Program-made: the position numbers and the translations under genes
Assembly (NCBI GenBank): GCA_965657575.1
Contig: CBFHOK010000004.1
Coordinates: 1 to 64,000 of the forward strand
Origin: CAJXVY01 sp965657575
GTDB taxonomy: Bacteria > Actinomycetota > Actinomycetes > Actinomycetales > Microbacteriaceae
Length of the DNA stretch: 64,000 nucleotides
Reading direction: 5' to 3'
The notes under the pieces: generated by a model
The model's database searches: none
Told to the model about the DNA's origin: nothing
What the model saw: only the letters and a program-made list of their open reading frames with translations
Part shown: positions 42,363 through 51,784 of the stretch, piece after piece
How the letters are laid out: every line of letters starts with the position of its first letter
Position numbering within the stretch: the stretch's first letter is position 1

Positions 42363-44644
42363 TGAGCTCCAATGGCCCTTGCGTTCAAGCTCTGGCCGGC
42401 GATGTCTCTCTTAGACAGGTCAAGGGTTTCGCGAGATTCACCTGAACATACTTCTAATCCCTCAGTAGCAGATGCAAAGTACAACCGATTGTCACCCTTG
42501 GCGAACCGTTGAACCCTGACACCCTGGGTTGCGCGACCCTTTTTGGGAATCTCGGCGAAAGACGTTGCCTTACCCCTCCCAAATTCGGCGCCGGCTAGTC
42601 CGTCCCCTGTTTCTGATGCCGTGATTAGCGAATTTGAATCGTTGCAGGATCCAAAACCAATCACATAGTCATCCTCAGAAAGCTTGATGCCTTGCATTCC
42701 GGCTGCAGAAAGGCCTTGAGGTCTAACAGAGGCCGAGTCGAATTTCAAAGCCTGACCTTGCCCTGTGACGAAGTAGAGGAATTCGTCTGAATTCGCTACT
42801 GCAACAACCTCATCCCCATCACTAAGCGTTATTAGGCTGAAGCTGTCCTTGTCGGGAGTGGCACTTATTCGCTTGACGATTCCAGATTTGGTTCCGACGG
42901 CGATTACCTGTTCCGGAGAAATACCAACAACACTTACAACTCGATCTTCACCCAATTCCAGAAACTGCCCTAATGTCGGCACCAGATTCAACTGTTCTGC
43001 AGATTCGATAGGTGGTACGTCGCTGGCGTTGATCCGTATTGCGACACCTCGATTGGTTATGGCCAAAACATCGCCCTCGATAGCTTTCGTCGGGCAGCCC
43101 TTCGCTTGACTCTCTTGGAGTGGCATCCTGGAAAGCTTTTGGTCGCAGCTAACACTTACAACCAAGTCCTTACTGTTATCCAAAGAACTTCGAATCTGCG
43201 TTCTTCTAGGGGTGGCCAAGTTCTTACTGACGGCCTCAAGCTCCTCGATAATTAGGTTATTGAGGCTATCTTCGCTTGAGAGAATCGCTTCATAGCTGGA
43301 TATTTGCTCAACCAACTGCTCTCGTTCGTTTTGAAGCTCGATAACACTGAACCTTGTCAGCCTGCGAAGCCTTAGTTCAAGAATGTGTTCTGACTGGGTT
43401 TCCGTCAGGTCAAAAACGCTACACAAACGCTGGTTGGCCTCTTGAACCGTCTCTGACGATCGTATGACCTCAATCACCTCATCGATATTCAAGACAGCAA
43501 TTTCAAGCCCTTCAACCAGGTGGAGTCTGGCCTGCGCTTTTTTCAGCCTGTGTTCAGTCCTCCGTCTGGTGACCTCCTGACGAAACTCAACAAAGTTTTG
43601 TATTAGCTCTATCAAGCCCATTGTTTTTGGTCTTCCATTGACCAGTGCAATGTTGTTTATGCTGAAAGATTCCTCCAGTGGAGTGTATTTATAGAGACCT
43701 TCCAGGACCTCTTGCGGGTCGAATCCGTTTTTGATCTCAATCACAAGTCTCAGACCGTGTTTTCGATCGGTGTAATCCTGAACATCACTGATGCCGGTGA
43801 GTTTTTTGGCGCCCACCGCATCTTTGATTTTCTCAATGACCCTTTCGGTGCCTACCTGATAGGGGAGTTCTGTGACAACAATGCCGAGTTTGCGAGCTGA
43901 GACGGTTTCGATGCTTACTCTGGCGCGAACTTTGAAGGATCCCCTGCCAGTTGCGTATGCATCTTCGATTCCCTCGGTTGAGGTGATAATTCCGCCACCG
44001 GGGAAATCCGGACCAGGAATTACCTGCATCAGCTTTTTCAGTGACCTTTCGCCTTTGAGAAGCTTGATGGCGGCCCTGGTCGCCTCTGCCAGGTTGTGTG
44101 GGGGCATAGAGGTAGCCATACCGACCGCAATTCCGCTGGCTCCGTTCACCAGCAAATTTGGAAAAGCGGCTGGTAAAACGCTTGGTTCAGTGAGCTGGGA
44201 ATCGTAATTTGGTACGAAATCGACGGTTTCTTCATCGATTTCATCCGTCAATGAAAGTGATGCCCTGCTCATTCTGGCCTCGGTGTATCTGGCAGCGGCG
44301 GGGCCGTCATCTAATGACCCAAAGTTTCCGTGTCCGTCAACCAGTGGCAGTCTCATGCTAAAAGGTTGAGCAAGCCGCACCATGGCATCATAAATTGCTT
44401 GATCGCCGTGAGGGTGTAGTTTTCCCATCACATCACCAACGACTCTGGAACACTTCACGTGTCCCTTGCTTGGTAGCAATCCCATCTCACGCATCTGATG
44501 GACGATTCTTCTTTGAACCGGCTTGAGCCCATCCCTAACGTCGGGAAGCGCCCTGGCGTAGATAACCGAGTATGAATACTCGAGAAACGACTGCTGCATC
44601 TCTGCAGTGACGTCGATATCGGTAATTCGTTCTGAATCTGTCAT
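42359..44644 (-). CDS. parC: DNA topoisomerase IV subunit A (ParC)
   Basis: The 761-residue breakage-reunion subunit has the catalytic Tyr120 in AARYTEAR, RRIVHQMREMG and KLHPHGDQAIYDA. The C-terminal half is a beta-pinwheel without a clear GyrA box, which supports ParC over GyrA. It is unusual that parE and parC are tail to tail instead of in one operon. The ATG 44644 is close to the divergent phosphatase-family gene. Confidence 0.92.
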   Translation of the reverse strand: MTDSERITDIDVTAEMQQSFLEYSYSVIYARALPDVRDGLKPVQRRIVHQMREMGLLPSKGHVKCSRVVGDVMGKLHPHGDQAIYDAMVRLAQPFSMRLPLVDGHGNFGSLDDGPAAARYTEARMSRASLSLTDEIDEETVDFVPNYDSQLTEPSVLPAAFPNLLVNGASGIAVGMATSMPPHNLAEATRAAIKLLKGERSLKKLMQVIPGPDFPGGGIITSTEGIEDAYATGRGSFKVRARVSIETVSARKLGIVVTELPYQVGTERVIEKIKDAVGAKKLTGISDVQDYTDRKHGLRLVIEIKNGFDPQEVLEGLYKYTPLEESFSINNIALVNGRPKTMGLIELIQNFVEFRQEVTRRRTEHRLKKAQARLHLVEGLEIAVLNIDEVIEVIRSSETVQEANQRLCSVFDLTETQSEHILELRLRRLTRFSVIELQNEREQLVEQISSYEAILSSEDSLNNLIIEELEAVSKNLATPRRTQIRSSLDNSKDLVVSVSCDQKLSRMPLQESQAKGCPTKAIEGDVLAITNRGVAIRINASDVPPIESAEQLNLVPTLGQFLELGEDRVVSVVGISPEQVIAVGTKSGIVKRISATPDKDSFSLITLSDGDEVVAVANSDEFLYFVTGQGQALKFDSASVRPQGLSAAGMQGIKLSEDDYVIGFGSCNDSNSLITASETGDGLAGAEFGRGKATSFAEIPKKGRATQGVRVQRFAKGDNRLYFASATEGLEVCSGESRETLDLSKRDIAGQSLNARAIGAH

Positions 44645-44670
44645 TAATCCCTTGTGGCAAGATAGTGAGG

Positions 44671-45750
44671 ATGAGCCAAACTATACCTAAAGCACCAAAG
44701 TCATTGGGTAAGACTCGACATGTTTTGAATAGTTGCCAGCTGGCTGTCAGGGGAAAAGCCAATCCTCTCGGATTTAATTCAGTCACTTCGGTGATAGTTA
44801 TCCTGGTTGATGGTCTCGGCTATCGACAACTCGAGCAGGTGTCTGGACACGCGCCTAACATTTGGCGAAATTCCAAACCAATTAAGTCTGGCTTTCCAGC
44901 AACCACGAGCGTGAATATAAAAAGCTTCGCTACTGGATTGACACCGGCTGAGCACGGTTTTCTTGGTTACCGATTGAAACACAATCAAGGAGTCACGAAT
45001 CTGCTCACCGATCTAGAAAAGATTGATATTTCGGAGTTTGCAGGTGGGATAAATATCTCAGACGGTGGCGATAGGCAGTGCAAGTTCAGCGTTGTTTCAA
45101 GGTCGGAATATGAGGAGTCTGGTTTTTCAAAAGTTACTTTGACTGGTGCTGATTTTCACGGAGTTGACGAGCTGTCTGAACGTTTTCGGGCAGCGAGCCG
45201 CATTGCTCAAAATCCTGGACAGGTCGTCTATTTGTACATCCCAGAGCTGGACAAGACAGGGCACAAAGAGGGTTGGGGCTCCGCATCATGGTTGAAACAC
45301 CTTGAGCAGGTAGATTCCGGTGTTCGCTACTTAGCTCAAAAAGCACTTCCAGTTGTTTTGACAAGTGACCACGGCATGATCAATACAAGTCCTGAATTGC
45401 AGATTCACCTGGATAGATTTGTTTCAGCTAGCCATATCGAAGCAATCGCTGGTGACACTCGTTGCAGCTACCTCCACACCAGTCTTTCAAAAGCTAATTT
45501 AGAAGAGGTGCTGGAAGGGCAGCCACTGAGTGTGTATGAACTGAGAGATATTGAGGAAGCGGGTTGGTTCGGGGGAGAGGTGCAAACAGAATTTAGATAC
45601 AGACTCCCTGACATCATTCTCGTTGCTCACGAAAATCACGTCATTCTGCACAAGGATTTCAACACCGAACGAGCTTATAAAATGATCGGCCACCACGGAA
45701 CTTTTGACGACAGGGAAATAGAGGTTCCACTTATGCGGATAGGGCTCTAG
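44671..45750 (+). CDS. Alkaline phosphatase superfamily / nucleotide pyrophosphatase-like protein
   Basis: This 359-residue protein of the phosphodiesterase/nucleotide pyrophosphatase branch has the metal Asp in VILVDGLGYRQL, the nucleophile Thr in FPATTSVN, and later metal ligands in YIPELDKTGH, LTSDHGM and GHHGTFDDRE. No signal peptide is seen, so it is probably cytoplasmic. ATG 44671 follows TGAGG; a GTG two codons earlier is possible. It lies next to sepH in other actinobacteria as well and overlaps sepH by four bases tail to tail. Confidence 0.85.
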   Translation: MSQTIPKAPKSLGKTRHVLNSCQLAVRGKANPLGFNSVTSVIVILVDGLGYRQLEQVSGHAPNIWRNSKPIKSGFPATTSVNIKSFATGLTPAEHGFLGYRLKHNQGVTNLLTDLEKIDISEFAGGINISDGGDRQCKFSVVSRSEYEESGFSKVTLTGADFHGVDELSERFRAASRIAQNPGQVVYLYIPELDKTGHKEGWGSASWLKHLEQVDSGVRYLAQKALPVVLTSDHGMINTSPELQIHLDRFVSASHIEAIAGDTRCSYLHTSLSKANLEEVLEGQPLSVYELRDIEEAGWFGGEVQTEFRYRLPDIILVAHENHVILHKDFNTERAYKMIGHHGTFDDREIEVPLMRIGL

Positions 45751-46487
45751 TCTTCCTCGCTGTCGTTTTTTGACTCACCAGCACCAAACACAATTTCATC
45801 CCAGCTAGGCAATGAAGGGCGCTTGGAGTTTGATTCTGGCTTGGGCTCAGCTGGGGATTGGTCTTTGAGAGCCCTTCTTCTTTGAAGTTCTTCTAATAAA
45901 TCAGTGGCAACACTGCTGGCGTCTGAGGGCTCAGTCTCGGCGGGTGGCTCACTGGTCTCAATCACGGTTAGCGTGGTGGTCGCAGTCTGATCCTCAAGTA
46001 ATTCCTTGGCAATCTCGTTCAGAGGCCTCAACCAATTATTTTTAGGGTCAAAACCAAAACTAGCGGAGGTTGAAGTGTCTTCAGCTGTTATCACCCAGTG
46101 ACCGTCACTTTTCATAATTCTGAAATCTGCGCCAGGCATTTTTTTCTGCAGCAGGGTTTCAAACGACACCGTCTCGTCAAAGTCTTGAGCAACTACCAGT
46201 ACAGAAAGGGCTGAGGTTTTGATGTAATTCAACTCTGCAATTACGGGAGCTGCGAATGGCTCGATGGCATCTTCTTCGACGCCCAGTTGATGACTTACTT
46301 CCTGAATGGTCATGCCCGAACGAATCAATTTCTGGACCTCACCGGGTGAAAAACTGGAAGCTGAATCTGTTTGCGATCTGATTGCTTGACGAATGGTTGA
46401 ATCAAGCTCCACCCGAAGCTGCTCCCCATCTTCATTCTGAAGAATCAGATAGTCTCCATCTCGGTGGGAAAAACGAATCTCTTTCAT
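45747..46487 (-). CDS. sepH: Septation protein SepH (DUF3071), short form
   Basis: SepH helps FtsZ assemble at the division site in actinobacteria. The N-terminal DUF3071 domain with its helix-turn-helix (SPGEVQKLIRSGMTIQEVSHQLGV) is clear. The C-terminus is shorter than in Streptomyces (246 versus about 340 residues, from memory) and ends in a low-complexity segment rich in Glu, Ser and Pro. ATG 46487 follows AGGAGGAG. Confidence 0.87.
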   Translation of the reverse strand: MKEIRFSHRDGDYLILQNEDGEQLRVELDSTIRQAIRSQTDSASSFSPGEVQKLIRSGMTIQEVSHQLGVEEDAIEPFAAPVIAELNYIKTSALSVLVVAQDFDETVSFETLLQKKMPGADFRIMKSDGHWVITAEDTSTSASFGFDPKNNWLRPLNEIAKELLEDQTATTTLTVIETSEPPAETEPSDASSVATDLLEELQRRRALKDQSPAEPKPESNSKRPSLPSWDEIVFGAGESKNDSEED

Positions 46488-46594
46488 GGCTCCTCCTGAC
46501 CTTACCTTCTCACCACTTTGCGGATTTGGTCATCATTTCGGTGCGTGATTTTAGATATTCCCTGAACTTCACCTGTGAATTTGCCGTGGCGAAC

Positions 46595-46623
46595 TTGATT
46601 TAGAGAACTTAATCGGGCATAGT
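46595..46623 (+). promoter_or_regulatory. Promoter for the DUF4193 gene
   Basis: TTGATT (46595–46600), a 17-base spacer and CATAGT (46618–46623) precede a leader with AGAGAGGTG before GTG 46655. Confidence 0.55.
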
Positions 46624-46654
46624 TTCGCCCTGAAGCAGACAAGAGAGGTGTTTC

Positions 46655-46939
46655 GTGGCAACTGACTACGATGCGCAGAGAAAAGGCGAGGACGATACTG
46701 AGAGTATCGAGGTCATCAAAGAGCGGATGCCCGATAAACCCAGCGGAATCAGCGACAGTGATGATGCAGAGCTAGAGCCATACAGTGCTCCGGACGTGGT
46801 GAATGAAGAGCTCGATGTTGTAGTCATGCCCAAGCAGGAGAACGAATTCACCTGCATGGAGTGCTTCTTACTGAAGCCACCATCGCAGTTAGGAAAGAAA
46901 ACACGCCAGGGTTCAGTTTGCCTTGATTGCGCTGAGTAG
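46655..46939 (+). CDS. DUF4193 protein
   Basis: This 94-residue acidic protein starts ATDYDAQRK and ends with a two-CxxC zinc site (FTCMECFLLK and SVCLDCAE). The DUF4193 family is restricted to actinobacteria and has no known function. The start is GTG 46655 after AGAGAGG. It overlaps the DUF3093 gene by 27 bases tail to tail. Confidence 0.9.
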   Translation: MATDYDAQRKGEDDTESIEVIKERMPDKPSGISDSDDAELEPYSAPDVVNEELDVVVMPKQENEFTCMECFLLKPPSQLGKKTRQGSVCLDCAE

Positions 46940-47359
46940 TGCTCCAGCTAGCTCCTCTGGATTCCGAGTGCTCATTAGAAGCTTTTTATATGGATCTTCT
47001 GGGTCAACATTTTCTAAGACGACAACCCCATCTATTCCACCCCTAATTTGAAAATAGATATCCGGAGACAGTTCGGGACCTCTGGCTCGAAAAGCATCGT
47101 CACCTGACAGGGCCACAGGGTTCTCAAGGGCATTGAGCGGAATGACAGCTTTCCCCAGAATGAGTTCTTTGTCGTTTACAACGATGCTTGGCGAGAGATT
47201 AAACAGCAGAACATTTACGGCAATTGTCACAAAAGCGCCAATTGCAAAGGCAAGATACCAGTCAAATGGTCCGAGCATCAGGCCGAAACCCGGTATCAAA
47301 AGCAATGTAGAAAGAGTCATTCCAATCGGGGGATTGAGCTTCTCGGTATAAATGGTCAT
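46913..47359 (-). CDS. DUF3093 membrane protein
   Basis: This 148-residue protein begins IYTEKLNPP, has two adjacent membrane helices (about 13–52) and a soluble C-terminal half. It matches the DUF3093 family found beside dut in actinobacteria; function is unknown. ATG 47359 lies seven bases after TAATCT, so it is probably leaderless. Confidence 0.88.
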   Translation of the reverse strand: MTIYTEKLNPPIGMTLSTLLLIPGFGLMLGPFDWYLAFAIGAFVTIAVNVLLFNLSPSIVVNDKELILGKAVIPLNALENPVALSGDDAFRARGPELSPDIYFQIRGGIDGVVVLENVDPEDPYKKLLMSTRNPEELAGALLSAIKAN

Positions 47360-47366
47360 CGGTTAT

Positions 47367-47376
47367 AGATTACGCT
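47367..47376. promoter_or_regulatory. Overlapping divergent -10 boxes (DUF3093 gene and dut)
   Basis: TAATCT on the minus strand (47372–47367) and TACGCT on the plus strand (47371–47376) share two base pairs. Each sits 7 or 6 bases from its start codon. Polymerases at the two promoters could hardly bind together. Confidence 0.55.
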
Positions 47377-47382
47377 CTAACC

Positions 47383-47820
47383 GTGGAAAATTCTTTACAG
47401 GTCCTGATTACAGGAGACAGTGATTTACTCCCCTCATACGCTAAGCCGGGCGATGCGGGGGCTGATCTGCGCGCCAGCGAAAGCGGCTCAATTGCCGCCG
47501 GGGAGAGAGTAATGGTCCCAACCGGCATCAATATTGCATTACCAGACGGCTATGTTGGCTTGGTCCATCCGCGAAGCGGTTTGGCAGCAAAACACGGGAT
47601 AACAGTTTTGAATACACCAGGCACTATTGATTCGGGTTACCGTGGCGAGATTCAGGTAATACTGCTCAACACGAGTAATGATGAATTCACGTACCAACGT
47701 GGGGAGAGAATCGCCCAACTGGTAATTCAGAGGTATGAAAAGGCTGAGTTCGTGCAGGTGAGCGAATTACCTCTAACCGAACGCGGCGATAGCGGCTTTG
47801 GATCTTCTGGAAGGAAATAG
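47383..47820 (+). CDS. dut: dUTP diphosphatase
   Basis: The trimeric enzyme hydrolyses dUTP to dUMP. All five motifs are visible: GDAGADLRA, HPRSGLAAKHG, TIDSGYRGEI, RGERIAQLV and RGDSGFGSSGR. It has 145 residues. The start is GTG 47383, leaderless type. The DUF3710 gene follows by three bases. Confidence 0.96.
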   Translation: MENSLQVLITGDSDLLPSYAKPGDAGADLRASESGSIAAGERVMVPTGINIALPDGYVGLVHPRSGLAAKHGITVLNTPGTIDSGYRGEIQVILLNTSNDEFTYQRGERIAQLVIQRYEKAEFVQVSELPLTERGDSGFGSSGRK

Positions 47821-47823
47821 AAA

Positions 47824-48387
47824 TTGAACGATCTAAAAAGATCTGAATTCGGACCCTTTGATGTTTCAGAGGTGGGTCAACTCAAGCCCTACATTGACTT
47901 CGGGGCTATCAGAGTCTCACCAAGTCGCGAGTTCAAGCTAAGAGCAGAGCTTGACGAAAAGAGCAAGAAGGTCATCGCAATTACTATCTTGCTTCCAGAA
48001 TCAACTTTGCAGCTACAAGCGTTCGCAGCACCCAAATCAAGAGGTATTTGGAGCGAGGCTCTCGAGCCTATCCAAAAATCAGTTGCCAATCAGGGCGGCT
48101 CAGCTGAGGTCAGACAAGGTCTTTTGGGTGACGAAATTAGGGCCCAGGTGACAGTCGAGAACGATGGAAAAAAGACACTCAGGAGTAGTGTGTTTTTTGG
48201 TGTGGATGGTCCGAGGTGGATGCTCAGGGGAGTTATTTACGGAAAAGCCGCAACAGACCCTGAGCAGTATCAGAGACTTATTGAGATTTTCAGATCATGC
48301 GTTGTCGATAGAGGAAATACACCGCTGCCTCCAAATGAACTCCTACCGCTGAGGTTGCCACAAAATCAGGGTGAACAGAGTGAGTGA
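47824..48387 (+). CDS. DUF3710 protein
   Basis: This is a 187-residue soluble protein of the actinobacterial DUF3710 family that follows dut (Rv2696c in mycobacteria, from memory). It has the conserved PFDVSE start, LQAFAAPKSRGIW and FFGVDGPRWMLRGVIYG. Function is unknown. The start is TTG 47824, with AAGGAAATAG overlapping the dut stop as ribosome site. It overlaps the next gene. Confidence 0.88.
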   Translation: MNDLKRSEFGPFDVSEVGQLKPYIDFGAIRVSPSREFKLRAELDEKSKKVIAITILLPESTLQLQAFAAPKSRGIWSEALEPIQKSVANQGGSAEVRQGLLGDEIRAQVTVENDGKKTLRSSVFFGVDGPRWMLRGVIYGKAATDPEQYQRLIEIFRSCVVDRGNTPLPPNELLPLRLPQNQGEQSE

Positions 48388-49048
48388 CGACAACATCCGT
48401 AAGCAGGTGGCAGGTCGATTAGGCCTCGATGATGACGGGCAGGAGATTAGTTTTTCACCATCTTCCTTGCTTGCTTCCATGGGCGGAAGACTGGGCATAG
48501 TCGAAGCCGTCCTGCCAACTATCTTGTTCATTTCAGTTTTTAGTTTTACCTCCGATGGTTTGGCGGCAGTTATTGCCGCTGCGAGTGCTTCAGTTGTTTT
48601 TTTGCTAATAAGACTCTTCACACGTGGAATGCTCACGCAAGTTGTTGTTGGCGGAGCAGGTGTTGCTATCGCAGCTTTTTTGGCTCTGAGAGAAGGGGGA
48701 CAAACACAGGATTATTTCCTAATTGGTTTTTATACAAACGCCGCCTACGCCTCTGTGCTGCTGATCAGTATTTTGATTAGGCAACCATTATTGGGTGTAG
48801 CGGTTGCGCTTTTGACGGGAAACAAAGATTGGAAGAGCAGGCCATCGCTGAAGTATCGGTTTTATTTGGTAACTGCTTTGTGGGTAGGTTTTTTCAGTCT
48901 GAGGCTTGCCGTTCAGCTACCACTTTACTTCGCCGGAGCCGTCGAGGCTTTGGCCACTGCGCGGTTGGTCATGGGTGCGCCACTCTACGCTTTGTTATTG
49001 GTTGCGAGTTGGCTAATACTCAAAGCGGTGTTTTTACAAAAGCGGTAG
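48371..49048 (+). CDS. DUF3159 membrane protein
   Basis: This 225-residue protein has a hydrophilic N-terminus of about 35 residues and five or six membrane helices, matching the DUF3159 family. Function is unknown. GTG 48371 or GTG 48380 is the start; both overlap the DUF3710 gene slightly. It ends 31 bases before acn. Confidence 0.85.
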   Translation: MNRVSDDNIRKQVAGRLGLDDDGQEISFSPSSLLASMGGRLGIVEAVLPTILFISVFSFTSDGLAAVIAAASASVVFLLIRLFTRGMLTQVVVGGAGVAIAAFLALREGGQTQDYFLIGFYTNAAYASVLLISILIRQPLLGVAVALLTGNKDWKSRPSLKYRFYLVTALWVGFFSLRLAVQLPLYFAGAVEALATARLVMGAPLYALLLVASWLILKAVFLQKR

Positions 49049-49079
49049 ATTTGTCTTCAGGGAAACAATAAGGAGTGTC

Positions 49080-51749
49080 ATGGCTAACAGTTTCGATGCG
49101 AAACAAAAACTAAATGTTGGCGGCAAAGAGTACAGCTACTTTGATATCACGAAGGCAAGCGTCAAAAAGCTTCCGTACAGCCTAAGTATCTTGCTAGAAA
49201 ACCTTCTACGAACAGAAGACGGCAAGAACATCACCAAGGAGCACATCCAAAAACTGGCCAACTGGGACGCCAAGGCTGAACCCAGCGAGGAAATCCAGTT
49301 CACACCTGCCAGGGTGATTATGCAGGACTTCACGGGTGTTCCGTGTGTAGTCGATCTTGCAACAATGCGTGAAGCGGTTGCCGAGCTTGGCGGGGACCCG
49401 CAAAAGATTAATCCTCTAGCACCTGCCGAGATGGTTATCGATCACTCCGTGGTGATTGACGTTTCTGGAACAGCCGATGCCGCTGAGCGCAACGTTGAGT
49501 ATGAATACCAGCGAAACGGTGAGAGGTACCAGTTCCTAAGATGGGGCCAGGGTGCATTCCAAGATTTCAAAGTGGTTCCGCCAGGGACTGGAATTGTCCA
49601 CCAGGTGAATATTGAGTATTTGGCCAGAACCGTGATGGCACGGGAAGTAAACGGTGAGTTAACTGCCTATCCAGACAGCTGTGTTGGTACTGATTCACAC
49701 ACCACCATGGTCAATGGTCTTGGTGTTTTGGGCTGGGGCGTAGGTGGTATCGAAGCAGAGGCTGCCATGCTTGGTCAGCCTGTTTCAATGCTGATTCCTC
49801 GAGTCGTTGGCTTTAAGTTGACTGGAAACATTCCCGTTGGAGCTACTGCAACAGATGTTGTGCTTACAATCACCGAGATGCTTCGCAAGCACGGTGTTGT
49901 GGGCAAGTTCGTTGAGTTCTATGGTGAGGGTGTGGCAAGTGTGCCACTCGCAAACCGAGCCACTATCGGAAACATGTCACCGGAGTTTGGCTCAACCGTT
50001 GCTATCTTCCCAATCGATGAGGTGACACTTGATTACCTGAGATTGACAGGCAGAGATGCTGAACAGGTAGCGCTAGTTGAGCAGTACACGAAGGCGCAGG
50101 GACTGTGGCACGATCCAACAACGGAAGCTGAATACAGCGAATATCTTGAATTGGATCTGTCAACCGTTGTTCCGTCAATCGCTGGCCCCAAGCGTCCTCA
50201 AGACAGAATTGAGCTTGATAAGGCGAAGCAGAGTTTTGAAAAGGACCTCACCAACTACTCTGCAATGGCCTCAAATCCGGCACTAGTCAAGGGCAAAGAA
50301 TTTGCAGTCGATAACGGCTACGTTTCAATTGCCAGCATCACCTCCTGCACCAACACCTCGAACCCATCGGTAATGATGGCAGCTGGTTTGCTTGCAAAAA
50401 AGGCGGTCGAAAAGGGCCTAACCTCAAAGCCTTGGGTCAAGACCTCACTTGCTCCTGGTAGCAAGGTGGTTACCGACTACTACAACAAGAGCGGGCTCAC
50501 GAACTATCTGGACCAGTTGGGCTTTCAGTTAGTTGGCTATGGCTGCACGACCTGCATTGGAAACAGTGGTCCGCTGGACCCTGCAATCAGTGAAGCCATT
50601 CAAGAGAATGACTTGGCGGTTACGAGTGTTTTGAGTGGTAACAGAAACTTCGAGGGTCGAATCAATCCCGATGTGAAAATGAATTACCTTGCGTCTCCGC
50701 CGCTAGTCATTGCTTACGCATTGGCTGGAACAATGGACTTCGATTTTGAGAACGATGCTCTGGGTACTGACGGCGAGGGCAATGAGATCTACTTGAGAGA
50801 TATCTGGCCAACACCAGACGAGGTTCAGCAAACCATCGATAGCTCAATCAGTAGTGACATGTTCACGCATGAATACGCTTCTGTTTTCGACGGCGACGAG
50901 CGTTGGAGATCTTTGCCAACTCCAGAGGGAGACACCTTCACCTGGGATGACAACTCAACATATGTAAAAAAGCCTCCTTATTTTGAAGGCATGAGCATGC
51001 AGCCTGAGAAGGTTAGTGATGTGACTGGAGCTAGAGTGCTTGCAAAGCTTGGAGACAGTGTGACTACAGACCACATCTCTCCTGCTGGCACAATCAAGCT
51101 TGACAGCCCTGCTGGAAAATATCTGACCGATAAAGGCGTATCCAGGGTTGATTTCAATAGTTACGGTTCACGTCGAGGAAACCACGAGGTAATGATTCGA
51201 GGAACCTTTGCCAATATCCGTCTACGCAATCAGTTACTGAATGATGTCGAAGGTGGTTACACACGTGATTTCACATCAGAGGCCGGCGAGCAAAGCTTCA
51301 TCTTCGATGCGAGCGAGAATTACAAGGCACAGGGAACTCCACTGGTGATCCTTGCAGGAAAAGAGTACGGTTCAGGCTCGTCTAGAGACTGGGCAGCAAA
51401 GGGGACAAGCCTGCTTGGCGTAAAGGTGGTTATAGCTGAAAGCTTTGAGCGCATTCACCGAAGCAACCTAATCGGGATGGGTGTGTTACCACTTCAGTTC
51501 CCAGAGGGTGAGACTGCTGAGTCACTCGGACTTGATGGCACTGAGGTGTTTGATGTCACTGGTATCGAAAAGCTAAATGATGGGGTGACTCCAAAGACGG
51601 TAAAGGTTGTGGCTACACCGAGTGCACATTCAAACAAAACAGATGCCGTTGAGTTCGAAGCAAAAGTCCGAATTGATACCCCCGGTGAGGCGGATTACTT
51701 CAGAAATGGCGGCATTTTGCAATATGTTCTCAGAAGTTTGGTTGCTTAG
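49080..51749 (+). CDS. acnA: Aconitate hydratase
   Basis: The 889-residue enzyme interconverts citrate and isocitrate in the TCA cycle. The [4Fe-4S] ligands are in SITSCTNTSNPS and YGCTTCIGNSG; the swivel domain has KEYGSGSSRDWAAKG. ATG 49080 follows AATAAGGAG at good distance. It precedes dxs by 35 bases. Confidence 0.97.
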   Translation: MANSFDAKQKLNVGGKEYSYFDITKASVKKLPYSLSILLENLLRTEDGKNITKEHIQKLANWDAKAEPSEEIQFTPARVIMQDFTGVPCVVDLATMREAVAELGGDPQKINPLAPAEMVIDHSVVIDVSGTADAAERNVEYEYQRNGERYQFLRWGQGAFQDFKVVPPGTGIVHQVNIEYLARTVMAREVNGELTAYPDSCVGTDSHTTMVNGLGVLGWGVGGIEAEAAMLGQPVSMLIPRVVGFKLTGNIPVGATATDVVLTITEMLRKHGVVGKFVEFYGEGVASVPLANRATIGNMSPEFGSTVAIFPIDEVTLDYLRLTGRDAEQVALVEQYTKAQGLWHDPTTEAEYSEYLELDLSTVVPSIAGPKRPQDRIELDKAKQSFEKDLTNYSAMASNPALVKGKEFAVDNGYVSIASITSCTNTSNPSVMMAAGLLAKKAVEKGLTSKPWVKTSLAPGSKVVTDYYNKSGLTNYLDQLGFQLVGYGCTTCIGNSGPLDPAISEAIQENDLAVTSVLSGNRNFEGRINPDVKMNYLASPPLVIAYALAGTMDFDFENDALGTDGEGNEIYLRDIWPTPDEVQQTIDSSISSDMFTHEYASVFDGDERWRSLPTPEGDTFTWDDNSTYVKKPPYFEGMSMQPEKVSDVTGARVLAKLGDSVTTDHISPAGTIKLDSPAGKYLTDKGVSRVDFNSYGSRRGNHEVMIRGTFANIRLRNQLLNDVEGGYTRDFTSEAGEQSFIFDASENYKAQGTPLVILAGKEYGSGSSRDWAAKGTSLLGVKVVIAESFERIHRSNLIGMGVLPLQFPEGETAESLGLDGTEVFDVTGIEKLNDGVTPKTVKVVATPSAHSNKTDAVEFEAKVRIDTPGEADYFRNGGILQYVLRSLVA

Positions 51750-51784
51750 GAAATAGCAAGCCGAACTGGTTTGTTTGAATTCTC

